This document shows, one piece after another, positions 1-7,169 of a DNA stretch of 10,013 nucleotides (positions are counted from its first letter, which is position 1; each line of letters begins with the position of its first letter). The stretch is from an uncultured Dyadobacter sp. Its GTDB lineage: Bacteria > Bacteroidota > Bacteroidia > Cytophagales > Spirosomataceae. Made by a program: the position numbers and the translations under genes. The notes under the pieces are model-generated. The model did no database searches and was not told where the DNA came from. It saw nothing but the letters and a program-made list of their open reading frames with translations. The stretch covers positions 1-10,013 of the forward strand of contig CAMLNK010000070.1 of NCBI GenBank assembly GCA_946481035.1, written 5' to 3'.

Positions 1-1464
1 CCGCCATCTGCGCAAATCCCAGAGCCTTTTCTGTTCGAATGTAAACTCAACATAACGCTCGTCCTGGATCGCCTGCCGCATCTCGGCCTGCGTCATCGAC
101 GGGTTAAGTCCGTACAGTTTCCCCGCCAGGGAAGCATCGCCCGGTGTGGTTTCGTTGATACCGGCGCGCTTGCGGATCTGTTTGAGCACATCGAATGCTT
201 CCGGCAGCTTGTTGAGCTCCATCGCAGCCTCGGCATAGTTCATCAGCACTTCGGCGAAGCGCATATCGATATAATCCGTCCCCGAGATCTGCGAATTGGT
301 GATATCCAGTGATTCGTCGATGGCCTTTCTCGAATAGTAGCCGGTGAGCGTTCCATTTGACTTCCCGTAAGAATAGCCATTCCCGGAAGCATCCGCATTG
401 AGCTCCATGGTCCGGCCCAGGTAAGTCGCGCCATTGTAAACGACCGTGGCATAGAACCGGTTATCGCGGTTCTGCCAGCTTTTAGTTACGTCGCCCGCAT
501 ATTGGGGATCGTTCCAGGCCGTTTTTTTGCCGCTTTTCAAAGGGAATGCGTCTACCATTTCCTGCGTAGGATGGCATCCGCCTGTTGCATTGGCCGTAAA
601 GTCGATCGGCCTCACGGCCGCGTCGCGGTTCTGCGTGCGCCCCGAGGGGTTCAGGTAGCGGATCGCGAAGACGACCTCCTTGTTCATCTCGGCCAGGAAC
701 AATGCCGCATTGCTGTACGTATCCACAAGTCCGACACCTTTGGACGAAAGGTAAGTGATGGCCTCCCTATTGGCATCGTAAGCAGCCTGCCAGTGCGCCG
801 GATTGTTGGTTGGGTTAAACTGGGGGCTGGCACGGAAAAGCAGCACGCGCCCCTTCATAGCCAACGCTGCGCCTTTGGTAACGCGCCCCAGGTCTGTGGC
901 CGGATACGATTCGGGCAACTCGCCTGCGGCGGCATTCAACTCGGACAGCACGAAATCGAAGCATTCCTTCGTCGAATTACGCGGCACACGCAGGTCGTCG
1001 TCGCGGTCCTGCGCGGAGGTAACCAGCGGCACACCGCCATACCGTTTGATCATTTCAAAGTAAACGAATGCACGTATAAACCGCACCTGGCCTTTCAGTG
1101 CCGTTTTCACGGCCTGGGCGATGGTACTCGAAGGCTTATCGATCTCCTGCAAGAACAGGTTCATCTTGCGTATATCGGCATATGGCCAATATGCAGGCCC
1201 GCCATTGTCGATGGTGGTTGTTCCCGAAATCCAGCTGCTGCCGCGCGAAGCTTCGTCCGTTGCATCGGCCAGCGTCACATCCCAGGAGGGAACCGACATG
1301 TAAATGTTGTTCACAACTGCCGTAGCCAGCGCAGGGTCCGTCCAAACATCCCCCTCGGTAATGGCCGACAAGTTCTTTTTGTCCAGCACATCCTCACAGG
1401 ACATCAGCCCGAGCGAGCCGGCCAGCATTAAAGCACACAGATATTGATATGTTTTCTTTCTCAT
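1..1464 (-). CDS. SusD/RagB-family outer-membrane glycan-binding lipoprotein (3' end cut by window edge)
   Basis: Surface lipoprotein that pairs with the SusC-like receptor just upstream and helps deliver a glycan to it. I translated 488 residues from the ATG at 1464; the reading frame is open to the left edge. Residues 1-23 form a lipoprotein signal with lipobox LMSC, so Cys23 would be lipidated. Acidic residues E24 and D25 follow, which fits Bacteroidota surface export. The family N-terminal region follows (for example FIRAFVYFEMIKRYGGVPLV near 129-148), then MRFAEVLMNYAEAAMELN at 401-418. The signature ER-x-EF-x-FE-x-R-x-DLRRW falls at 469-487. Family members usually continue several dozen residues beyond this motif, so a modest C-terminal piece is missing. 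The start lies 53 bp after the susC stop, consistent with one transcript. The substrate cannot be read from sequence. Confidence 0.95.
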   Translation of the reverse strand, partial: MRKKTYQYLCALMLAGSLGLMSCEDVLDKKNLSAITEGDVWTDPALATAVVNNIYMSVPSWDVTLADATDEASRGSSWISGTTTIDNGGPAYWPYADIRKMNLFLQEIDKPSSTIAQAVKTALKGQVRFIRAFVYFEMIKRYGGVPLVTSAQDRDDDLRVPRNSTKECFDFVLSELNAAAGELPESYPATDLGRVTKGAALAMKGRVLLFRASPQFNPTNNPAHWQAAYDANREAITYLSSKGVGLVDTYSNAALFLAEMNKEVVFAIRYLNPSGRTQNRDAAVRPIDFTANATGGCHPTQEMVDAFPLKSGKKTAWNDPQYAGDVTKSWQNRDNRFYATVVYNGATYLGRTMELNADASGNGYSYGKSNGTLTGYYSRKAIDESLDITNSQISGTDYIDMRFAEVLMNYAEAAMELNKLPEAFDVLKQIRKRAGINETTPGDASLAGKLYGLNPSMTQAEMRQAIQDERYVEFTFEQKRLWDLRRWR

Positions 1465-1517
1465 TTTGTCTAATTCTTGATCAACTGAAACATTGTTGTC
1501 TATCACCTGCGCCCGGA

Positions 1518-4500
1518 TCAGAACCTGAGGGACAATCCTGCATTATAACTTTTCATGATCGGGTACTGGTACACGCCGAACGGCCCTTCGATCGCCTCGG
1601 GGTCGGAGACTTTGATCTTATCGAACGTGAATAAGTTAGCACCGGATACATATATACGTAACGCACCGATACCCAGCTTGTTGGTCAGGGCCTTCGGCAG
1701 CGAATAGCCGATTTCGATGTTTTTCAGGCGGACATAGTTGCCGTTCATGACCCAGAATGAAGAAGCGGCCCTGCTGGCACCGTAGCTGCTCGCGCCTATG
1801 CCGCCTACACGCGGGTATTTGGCGCCAGGGTTCTCGGGAGACCAGGAATCGTTCCACATTTTCAATATCGCGGCATTCTCCCACAGGTCACTGCGGTTAG
1901 GAAACATCAATTTGCGGTTGGCAACACCCTGTACCAGCACATTCAGGTCAAAACCTTTCCATCGCCCGCCGGTGGTGATACCGTAAATGATCTGTGGCGT
2001 CAGCCCCTGGTTTGACAACACCACCATATCTTTCGAGTCGATGGTACCGTCGCCGTTTTGGTCTTTCAGGATCACATCACCCAACGACCATTCGTAGGTC
2101 CCCCATTTGGGTAAATTTTCCAGATCGGCCTGTGTGCGGGCGATGCCGACAGCCTCGTAGCCCGACAGGTAGCCCATCGAACGTCCCGTCGGGATCTGGT
2201 AATCGAATGCCCCTGCCGCATAATCCTGCTGCTTCACCTTATTGCGGGCAAAACTGAAATTACCGCCCAGAAAATACTGTAAGCCGTTTTTAAGGGTATG
2301 GTCATGGCGCGCCACGATTTCGATCCCCTGGTTGCTCACGATGCCGTAGTTTTCTTTGGGAAGCGTTGCGCCGAAGGTGTTGGGTATTGAAATGATCCTC
2401 GCCCCGAGAATATCATAAGTATACTTCTTGAAATAATCTACCTCAAAACTTAACAACCCTCTCCACAGCGAACCTTCGATGCCGATATCGGTGATCCGTG
2501 TTTTTTCCCACGTAATATTGTAATTGGGAAGCGCGCCCGGAGCAATACCCGACGTCGCCGAACCGAACACCGCACCACTTGCCACGGAGAAAATGCTCTG
2601 GTAGCCATATTCGGCCACGTTCACCCCGCCGTCATTTCCCAGCAAACCATATGAGGCGCGCAGTTTCAGGTTATCGATATTTTTGAAATTGTTCTTCACA
2701 AACGACTCCTCCGACAAGCGCCAGCCGGCCGATACCGACGGGAAGAAACCCCAGCGGCCCTCCGGTGCAAATTTTAGGGAAGCATCCGAGCGGAAGTTGG
2801 CCTCGAACAGGTATTTCTCATTGTACGAGTAAGTCACACGGCCAATGTAGCCCAGCCTGCCGGTTTCCGAAGCGCTACCCGTTGCACTCTGGTTCTCGCT
2901 GGCGGCATTACCGATAAAGAGCTGCTCAATCGTAGGCGTCAGCAGTTTGTTGCGCATGCCGTAGAGGTAATTTCCGGTGCCTTCCGCCTGCTCGTACATC
3001 CCCATGATCGTCAGGAAATGCTTTTCATTGAACGTCTTCTCGTATTGCAATCCCGCATTGAGCTGATAGGAATTCGCTTCGTTGAACGACGCGAACGCGC
3101 TGTTTTCCCAGTCGCCCAGCAGCAAACTGTTCGTCACTTCCTCAGTGAGCAGGTGGTTGTGCCCACCGGTGGTTTTGAATTCGGAAACCGGATATTTCTT
3201 ACGGACAGTCTTGTCGTAGTCGTAGTATTTCCGGTAGTTAAACGACACATTCGCTTTCAAACCATTGACATGCGGAATGGCGTAATCCAGTTTCAGTATC
3301 CCGTTGAAGGTGTTCCGTTTAATGCTTCTGAACCCGGCGTTATCGATCAGGCCGATGGGGTTCCATACCTGGAATGCACGCACGTATTTGTCCCCTATTT
3401 TCCAGGGCATGAACGAAGGCTTGTTCAGCAGCCCGCGGTAGAGATCGTACATCCGGTCGTCGTCCCCGCCGTCGTAGGGCCAGTAGGGCCTGTCGCGTTT
3501 TTGGAGGCTGGCATCGATCATCAGCGCCATATTCAGGCCCTTCGCTATTTTGGCATCCACATTGGAGCGAAGGTTAAAACGATCGTATTTCAGGTTTTTG
3601 AGCCCGCCGTTCTGAAAATTGTACCCCAGGCTGGAAAAATATTTCACTTTTTCGCTCCCGCCCGAAACGCTCAGGTTATGTTGGGTGAAAACAGGGTTTT
3701 TCCAGGCTGCTTTAAACCAGTCGTAATTGACCTTGTTGTCGCGGAAATAATCGATTTCGTCCTGCGTATAATACGATGGGTCGGTAGTGGGCAGGTTGTT
3801 GAACCGGGCCACATTGTTGCGGTACAATGCATTCTCATATGCATTCATACGCTCGGGAACCTTACTCGGTGATTCCTTGCCCACGTACGCGCTGTACGTG
3901 AAGGTAGGCGCATCCGCCGTACCGCGTTTCGTGGTCACGAGGATAACGCCGTTGGCAGAGCGCGCGCCATAAACCGCCGCCGAAGTGGCGTCTTTCAATA
4001 CCGAAATATTGTCGATTTCGGTGGTACTGAGCGCTTCGAAATCCCCTGCCGTACGCACGATCCCGTCGATCACATAGATAGGATCTGTCGAGTTGAAAGT
4101 ACTTTTACCCCTGATGATCAGCGAGCTTCCCGATCCCGGCGCGCCGCTTTTCTGGGTTGCGAACAAACCCGCTACCCGTCCCGCCAATGCATTGGTGATG
4201 TTCGCGGTAGGCACATTCTTGATCGCATCGGCCGAAACCGTGCTCACGGCACCGGTCATGGTGATCTTCTTCTGCGCTCCATAACCCACCACCACCACCT
4301 CGTTCAGCGCGCTTGCCAACGGTTCCAGTTTGATATCCAGGAAAGTTCGCCCTCCGATGGGCACTTCCTTGGAAACAAATCCCACGAAACTGAATACCAG
4401 GGTACCATCCCCACCCGGCACATCGAAGGAGAACTCCCCCTCGGCATTGGTGAGTGTACCGGAGGTAGTGCCTTTGAGCAGAATGCTCACGCCCGCGAGC

Positions 4501-4949
4501 GGGCTCCCGATCTCATCGACCACCTTTCCCCTGACCGGCGCGAGGTTGATCATCTGCGCTTCGTTCACTTCCACCTTCACGGGCTCCGTCGGTGCGGGCG
4601 TGCGCGAGAGAATAATGTGTTTCCCGCTCAGCTCATACCGGATATTCATCGGTTGAAAAAGCTTATCCAGCAAATACCCCAGCGGCGCATTGGTTACTTT
4701 CAGGGTGACCAGGTGCTGCGACTGGCCGATTTGCGGCGTGTAGGAAAACCGCACGTCGGCGATCTTTTCCAGTTCTTTGAGGGCAGGCCTGAGTTTCACC
4801 TCGGTCATGTTCAGGCTCACCCGACGACTCAACAGCTCCTGCGCCGACAGATCGTTAGCCCAGGAAACCCCCATAAACACAAACGCCAGTAACGCCTGAA
4901 CCAACGATATTTTCATACATTGGAATAGTAAATGTCTTCCTTGTTTCAT
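1518..4949 (-). CDS. SusC/RagA-family TonB-dependent outer-membrane transporter with STN signalling domain
   Basis: Outer-membrane beta-barrel that imports glycan fragments using TonB energy, with the SusD-like protein as its lid. The protein has 1143 residues, a normal size for STN-bearing SusC proteins. Domains in order: signal peptide about 1-36 (ending LSAQ), STN domain about 43-116, carboxypeptidase-regulatory-like domain about 138-210, a TonB-box-like stretch NEVVVVGYGAQKK at 216-228, plug about 229-343 (IYVIDGI at 291-297, SVLKDATSAAVYGARSANGV at 316-335), then the barrel. DQNGDGTID at 963-971 resembles the EF-hand-like loop common in SusC proteins. The chain ends in an aromatic (LSLRF), as outer-membrane barrels do. 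The STN domain and the upstream sigma/anti-sigma pair imply that this receptor also senses its ligand. An alternative start is Met12 (ATG at 4916), which also leaves a usable signal peptide. I kept the upstream ATG because SusC proteins often carry a short basic leader. Confidence 0.96.
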   Translation of the reverse strand: MKQGRHLLFQCMKISLVQALLAFVFMGVSWANDLSAQELLSRRVSLNMTEVKLRPALKELEKIADVRFSYTPQIGQSQHLVTLKVTNAPLGYLLDKLFQPMNIRYELSGKHIILSRTPAPTEPVKVEVNEAQMINLAPVRGKVVDEIGSPLAGVSILLKGTTSGTLTNAEGEFSFDVPGGDGTLVFSFVGFVSKEVPIGGRTFLDIKLEPLASALNEVVVVGYGAQKKITMTGAVSTVSADAIKNVPTANITNALAGRVAGLFATQKSGAPGSGSSLIIRGKSTFNSTDPIYVIDGIVRTAGDFEALSTTEIDNISVLKDATSAAVYGARSANGVILVTTKRGTADAPTFTYSAYVGKESPSKVPERMNAYENALYRNNVARFNNLPTTDPSYYTQDEIDYFRDNKVNYDWFKAAWKNPVFTQHNLSVSGGSEKVKYFSSLGYNFQNGGLKNLKYDRFNLRSNVDAKIAKGLNMALMIDASLQKRDRPYWPYDGGDDDRMYDLYRGLLNKPSFMPWKIGDKYVRAFQVWNPIGLIDNAGFRSIKRNTFNGILKLDYAIPHVNGLKANVSFNYRKYYDYDKTVRKKYPVSEFKTTGGHNHLLTEEVTNSLLLGDWENSAFASFNEANSYQLNAGLQYEKTFNEKHFLTIMGMYEQAEGTGNYLYGMRNKLLTPTIEQLFIGNAASENQSATGSASETGRLGYIGRVTYSYNEKYLFEANFRSDASLKFAPEGRWGFFPSVSAGWRLSEESFVKNNFKNIDNLKLRASYGLLGNDGGVNVAEYGYQSIFSVASGAVFGSATSGIAPGALPNYNITWEKTRITDIGIEGSLWRGLLSFEVDYFKKYTYDILGARIISIPNTFGATLPKENYGIVSNQGIEIVARHDHTLKNGLQYFLGGNFSFARNKVKQQDYAAGAFDYQIPTGRSMGYLSGYEAVGIARTQADLENLPKWGTYEWSLGDVILKDQNGDGTIDSKDMVVLSNQGLTPQIIYGITTGGRWKGFDLNVLVQGVANRKLMFPNRSDLWENAAILKMWNDSWSPENPGAKYPRVGGIGASSYGASRAASSFWVMNGNYVRLKNIEIGYSLPKALTNKLGIGALRIYVSGANLFTFDKIKVSDPEAIEGPFGVYQYPIMKSYNAGLSLRF

Positions 4950-4991
4950 ACTTTTGAATGAGTTGTTCGTTTGGAAAATTCGGACAATAAC

Positions 4992-5024
4992 AATCCTTAC
5001 AACCTCTCCGGGATGCTAAGGATT
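4992..5024 (-). repeat. 8-bp inverted repeat in the susC leader
   Basis: AATCCTTA at 4992-4999 pairs with TAAGGATT at 5017-5024 across a 17-nt loop. It begins about 6 nt after the stronger hairpin when read toward susC, and ends 42 bp before the susC ATG. It could be a leader RNA hairpin or an operator dyad. With a long loop and a short stem it may also be chance. Confidence 0.35.
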
Positions 5025-5030
5025 AACACA

Positions 5031-5059
5031 GGCCAATGATGGAGCAAGCATCATTGGCC
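5031..5059 (-). repeat. Perfect 11-bp stem-loop upstream of susC
   Basis: GGCCAATGATG at 5031-5041 is exactly complementary to CATCATTGGCC at 5049-5059, with a 7-nt loop. After a small internal loop, AACA at 5025-5028 can pair with TGTT at 5061-5064, lengthening the stem. No T-run follows on either strand, so a classical intrinsic terminator is not supported. It starts about 98 nt after the fecR stop and ends 81 bp before the susC start. A transcript-stabilising or attenuating hairpin, or a protein-binding dyad, are the candidate roles. Confidence 0.6.
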
Positions 5060-5086
5060 ATGTTGCTTAAGAAGTATGGGGCGTAA

Positions 5087-5100
5087 CTATGTTCTCATAG
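5087..5100. repeat. Short dyad CTATG-N4-CATAG
   Basis: CTATG at 5087-5091 and CATAG at 5096-5100 flank a 4-nt centre. It lies between the fecR stop and the strong stem-loop. The dimensions suit a small operator half-site pair or a weak hairpin. By itself it could arise by chance; it is listed because it is the first of three dyads in this gap. Confidence 0.3.
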
Positions 5101-5157
5101 GACGGGGGTTTGGGGTGAAAAGATTAAAGGGTTAGGCAAGTCAAAAATTTTATAGCG

Positions 5158-6300
5158 TTATGGTTTACACCCGGTGGTGGTGATCACTACCTGGGCGTCG
5201 ATGATCTCGTACGATGCGCCGATAGTCCTGCAAACGACATCAAGTTTTTCAGGCAGGCTTTCATCCGAAAATGCAGCCGAGAACTGGCAATTTTGTAGTA
5301 ATTCGGGGTTGTAGACTACATTTACCCCGTATGCTTTTTTAATATCTTCAAAAAAACGGATCGCATAGCCGTCCTCATATTCGAATTTGGGCCGAGACTT
5401 TACATCGGGCAGCGACACCGGGTGTTCCACCAGTCTCTTGTCAAACAGCTCCGCCTTTCTGTTGAATACCGCGAGCTGATTCGGGAGGAGCAAAATCGCC
5501 GATTGTTTCGGCGCGCCGCCCGCTGCCTTATCCCGGGCGTCATTCTGATAAACAGTCACCTTACCGCTCAAAACCTTCACGGTAACATCCGAGCCATCGT
5601 CGAACGCGACCACCTCGAATTTGGTACCCAGCACTTTGGTAACCACCTCATTGGCAAATACATAAAATGGCTTACCGGCATTCGGTACCACATCCAGCGT
5701 GGCTTTCCCCGAAAGGTACACGCTCCGGTCCTTGCGGTTATAATCGGAAGTGAAGCTGACCTCGCTCCGCGGCGCGAGCATTACGAACGAACTGTCGGGC
5801 AGGTAGTAAACCTCCGCCACCGCCGATTTGTTGGTGTGCCGGGTTACCGCAGCAGTATTTTCGAGGGCAGAAATGGTTTCGGCATAATGCGCTTTGTGCG
5901 ATTTTTGGGGCCGCCAGGCCAGGTACCCCGCCGCAACGACGGCCAATGCAATGGCCGCAGCGATGGCCGACCGTCGGTACCAGCCCGAAGACGAACGTAG
6001 AGGCACTACCGGCGCCTCATACACGCCTGCGTCGTGCGCCTCCGTGGTGCGCATGATCCTGTCGAGCAGCCTGGCTTCCTCTTCTTCGGACAGATACGTT
6101 CTCGAATAGCTCGTCAGCCCGAGCAGCACCGCATTGAGCAGCTCTCCCGCTTGTTGCCATTCGGCTTTTTTGTGGGGGTAAATCCGGAAATACGCATCCC
6201 AGAACGCCCCTGAATCCACCGAGGGAGCCAGGTGGTGTCTCAGAAACCGATCATCGGTAACGAAGTCTACCGGTCCGAAATGTTCGTATGTGCTGTCCAC
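5158..6300 (-). CDS. FecR-family anti-sigma factor (inner membrane), GTG start
   Basis: Inner-membrane regulator that holds the cognate ECF sigma factor and receives the signal from the STN domain of the SusC-like receptor. It has 380 residues, usual for Bacteroidota FecR proteins. The cytoplasmic N-terminal part (1-110) carries the family-like pattern DFVTDDRFLRHHL at 12-24 and a conserved-looking FWDAYFRIYP at 33-42. One membrane helix spans about 111-128 after basic residues R109-R110. The periplasmic FecR domain is about 161-253 (VYYLPDSSFVMLAPRSEVSF at 164-183, TKVLGTKFEV at 221-230). A C-terminal DUF4974-like domain is about 305-375 and may contact the STN domain. The start is GTG: an in-frame TAA lies 15 nt upstream and the next in-frame Met is residue 83, inside the conserved N-terminal part. 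It follows the sigma gene by 103 bp. Confidence 0.94.
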   Translation of the reverse strand: MDSTYEHFGPVDFVTDDRFLRHHLAPSVDSGAFWDAYFRIYPHKKAEWQQAGELLNAVLLGLTSYSRTYLSEEEEARLLDRIMRTTEAHDAGVYEAPVVPLRSSSGWYRRSAIAAAIALAVVAAGYLAWRPQKSHKAHYAETISALENTAAVTRHTNKSAVAEVYYLPDSSFVMLAPRSEVSFTSDYNRKDRSVYLSGKATLDVVPNAGKPFYVFANEVVTKVLGTKFEVVAFDDGSDVTVKVLSGKVTVYQNDARDKAAGGAPKQSAILLLPNQLAVFNRKAELFDKRLVEHPVSLPDVKSRPKFEYEDGYAIRFFEDIKKAYGVNVVYNPELLQNCQFSAAFSDESLPEKLDVVCRTIGASYEIIDAQVVITTTGCKP

Positions 6301-6357
6301 TGCAAGATTGTTTTACAGTTAGATAACAGATACTTCATTTTCATACTCGGCTGATTG

Positions 6358-6383
6358 AATAAATTTTTAAAAAAATTTTAAAA
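6358..6383 (-). promoter_or_regulatory. 26-bp A/T-only tract between sigma gene and fecR
   Basis: Every base from 6358 to 6383 is A or T, in runs such as TTTTAAAATTTTTTT on the coding strand, preceded by CCGGTAG. It sits inside the 103-bp gap between the sigma factor stop and the GTG of fecR. Surrounding genes are roughly half GC, so the tract stands out. Possible roles are a promoter or upstream element for fecR, or an unstructured ribosome-loading region. No -33/-7 promoter pair could be assigned. Confidence 0.35.
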
Positions 6384-6403
6384 CTACCGGAAGTTACAAA
6401 ATA

Positions 6404-7000
6404 TTATTTCCAAAAGAGGCCGGATTGAAAAAGGAAAAGTGCCGCCAAAAGCCAGCCGCGCAGTTTTTCCATCGCCCGGAACACCAGGTTGTGCGCCGAC
6501 TGGGTGTTTACTTCCAGTACCTGCCCTATCTCCTGGTAATCCATATTTTCGACGAACCGAAGCCGGATCGCTTCCTGCTGGCGGGGCGGCAGCCGGGCTA
6601 CCAACCGGGTAAGCAGCTCTTCCCTCCCGGCCGACTCTTCTTTTTGCGTGAGGATATCTTCCACTGAGGATTCGAACCAGAGGTCCTCAAAATCCTCCCG
6701 GGTCACAAACATATGCGGGCGCTCCTGCCGTTTCAGCAAATGCAGTATCCTGTTTTTCAATGCGACGAACAGGTACGAACGGATATTCTCGGGAACGCTC
6801 AACCGGTCGCGCTTGATCCAGATCTCGGTAAAAACGTCGTGAATGCAATCGAGGACAAATTCCTCGGAAATAGACACCAGGCTCATCCCATAGCGGTACA
6901 TGGCCTTCACGTGCAACCCGTAGATCGCCGCATAAGCTTCCTTACTGCCCGAAAGGAGCTCCTTCCAGCATGTTATCTCATTTGTGGACTCGCCAGCCAT
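6404..7000 (-). CDS. ECF RNA polymerase sigma factor, Bacteroidota expansion family
   Basis: Directs RNA polymerase to target promoters, presumably the susCD unit downstream, when released by the neighbouring anti-sigma factor. From the ATG at 7000 it has 198 residues. Region 2 is about 21-92 (CIHDVFTEIWIKRD at 52-65, IRSYLFVALKNRILHLLKR at 73-91). Region 4 is about 129-183, containing LPPRQQEAIRLRFVENMDYQ at 137-156 and the helix-turn-helix EIGQVLEVNTQSAHNLVFRA at 157-176. After region 4 the protein ends in a hydrophobic tail, LLAALFLFQSGLF. The ATG at 7000 is preferred because AGGCAGG lies just before it. A GTG at 7018 would add six residues but has no ribosome-binding site. The gene heads the ECF-FecR-SusC-SusD series and is divergent from the small secreted gene at 7170. 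Confidence 0.93.
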   Translation of the reverse strand: MAGESTNEITCWKELLSGSKEAYAAIYGLHVKAMYRYGMSLVSISEEFVLDCIHDVFTEIWIKRDRLSVPENIRSYLFVALKNRILHLLKRQERPHMFVTREDFEDLWFESSVEDILTQKEESAGREELLTRLVARLPPRQQEAIRLRFVENMDYQEIGQVLEVNTQSAHNLVFRAMEKLRGWLLAALFLFQSGLFWK

Positions 7001-7023
7001 TACCTGCCTATTTTTCACAGGTA
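7001..7023 (-). repeat. 6-bp inverted repeat overlapping the sigma gene ribosome-binding region
   Basis: TACCTG at 7001-7006 and CAGGTA at 7018-7023 are exact complements separated by 11 nt. In the minus-strand mRNA the second arm, CAGGTA, abuts the ATG at 7000 and covers part of the Shine-Dalgarno-like AGGCAGG. A hairpin here could partly hide the ribosome-binding site. The stem is short, so chance is possible. Confidence 0.3.
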
Positions 7024-7169
7024 AAGTGAAAGATAAAAAACATTAAATACAAAAAAATCTCTCGATTTGGGGAAATGCCCCCGGTTTTTGCCCGCGGTAC
7101 GATTTTTGTATTGAAATCGGTCGCACCAATTCGCACCTACAATTTTAACCTCTTTTACCTCAGACACTT
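7024..7169. promoter_or_regulatory. Divergent intergenic region between sigma gene and small secreted gene
   Basis: The AT-rich spacer must carry promoters for both directions. On the plus-strand side TCGCACC occurs twice, at 7121-7127 and 7131-7137, exactly 10 bp apart and about 33-49 bp before the ATG at 7170. ACCT recurs at 7135, 7148 and 7157. I could not identify a convincing TTTG/TAnnTTTG promoter pair on either strand. Confidence 0.4.

Larger units (their letters stand above)
4950..5157 (-). promoter_or_regulatory. fecR-susC intergenic region with three inverted repeats (probable susC promoter/leader)
   Basis: This 208-bp gap separates the anti-sigma gene from susC and is the longest non-coding stretch in the window. 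It should hold the promoter that the upstream ECF sigma factor acts on, by analogy with FecI/FecR-type loci; no promoter sequence could be assigned. In the direction of susC transcription it contains a CTATG/CATAG dyad (5100-5087), an 11-bp stem-loop (5059-5031) and an 8-bp dyad (5024-4992). No good Bacteroidota housekeeping -33/-7 pair was found. Confidence 0.5.

Noticed and set aside
502..1431. 309-codon plus-strand open frame opposite the SusD-like gene
   Set aside because: It lies within a well-supported SusD coding region on the other strand and has basic, low-pattern composition with no recognisable domain.
3018..3872. 284-codon plus-strand open frame opposite the susC barrel region
   Set aside because: The minus-strand frame gives a complete SusC protein through this region; the plus-strand product has no family features.
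5031..5059. Intrinsic terminator for the sigma-fecR transcript
   Set aside because: The stem is strong, but neither strand has a T-rich stretch after it. It was kept as a regulatory stem-loop instead.
7101..7108. GATTTTTG as a Bacteroidota -7 box for the small secreted gene
   Set aside because: It differs from TAnnTTTG by one base, but no TTTG lies at the expected distance upstream; the nearest ones are about 10 and 31 bp away.
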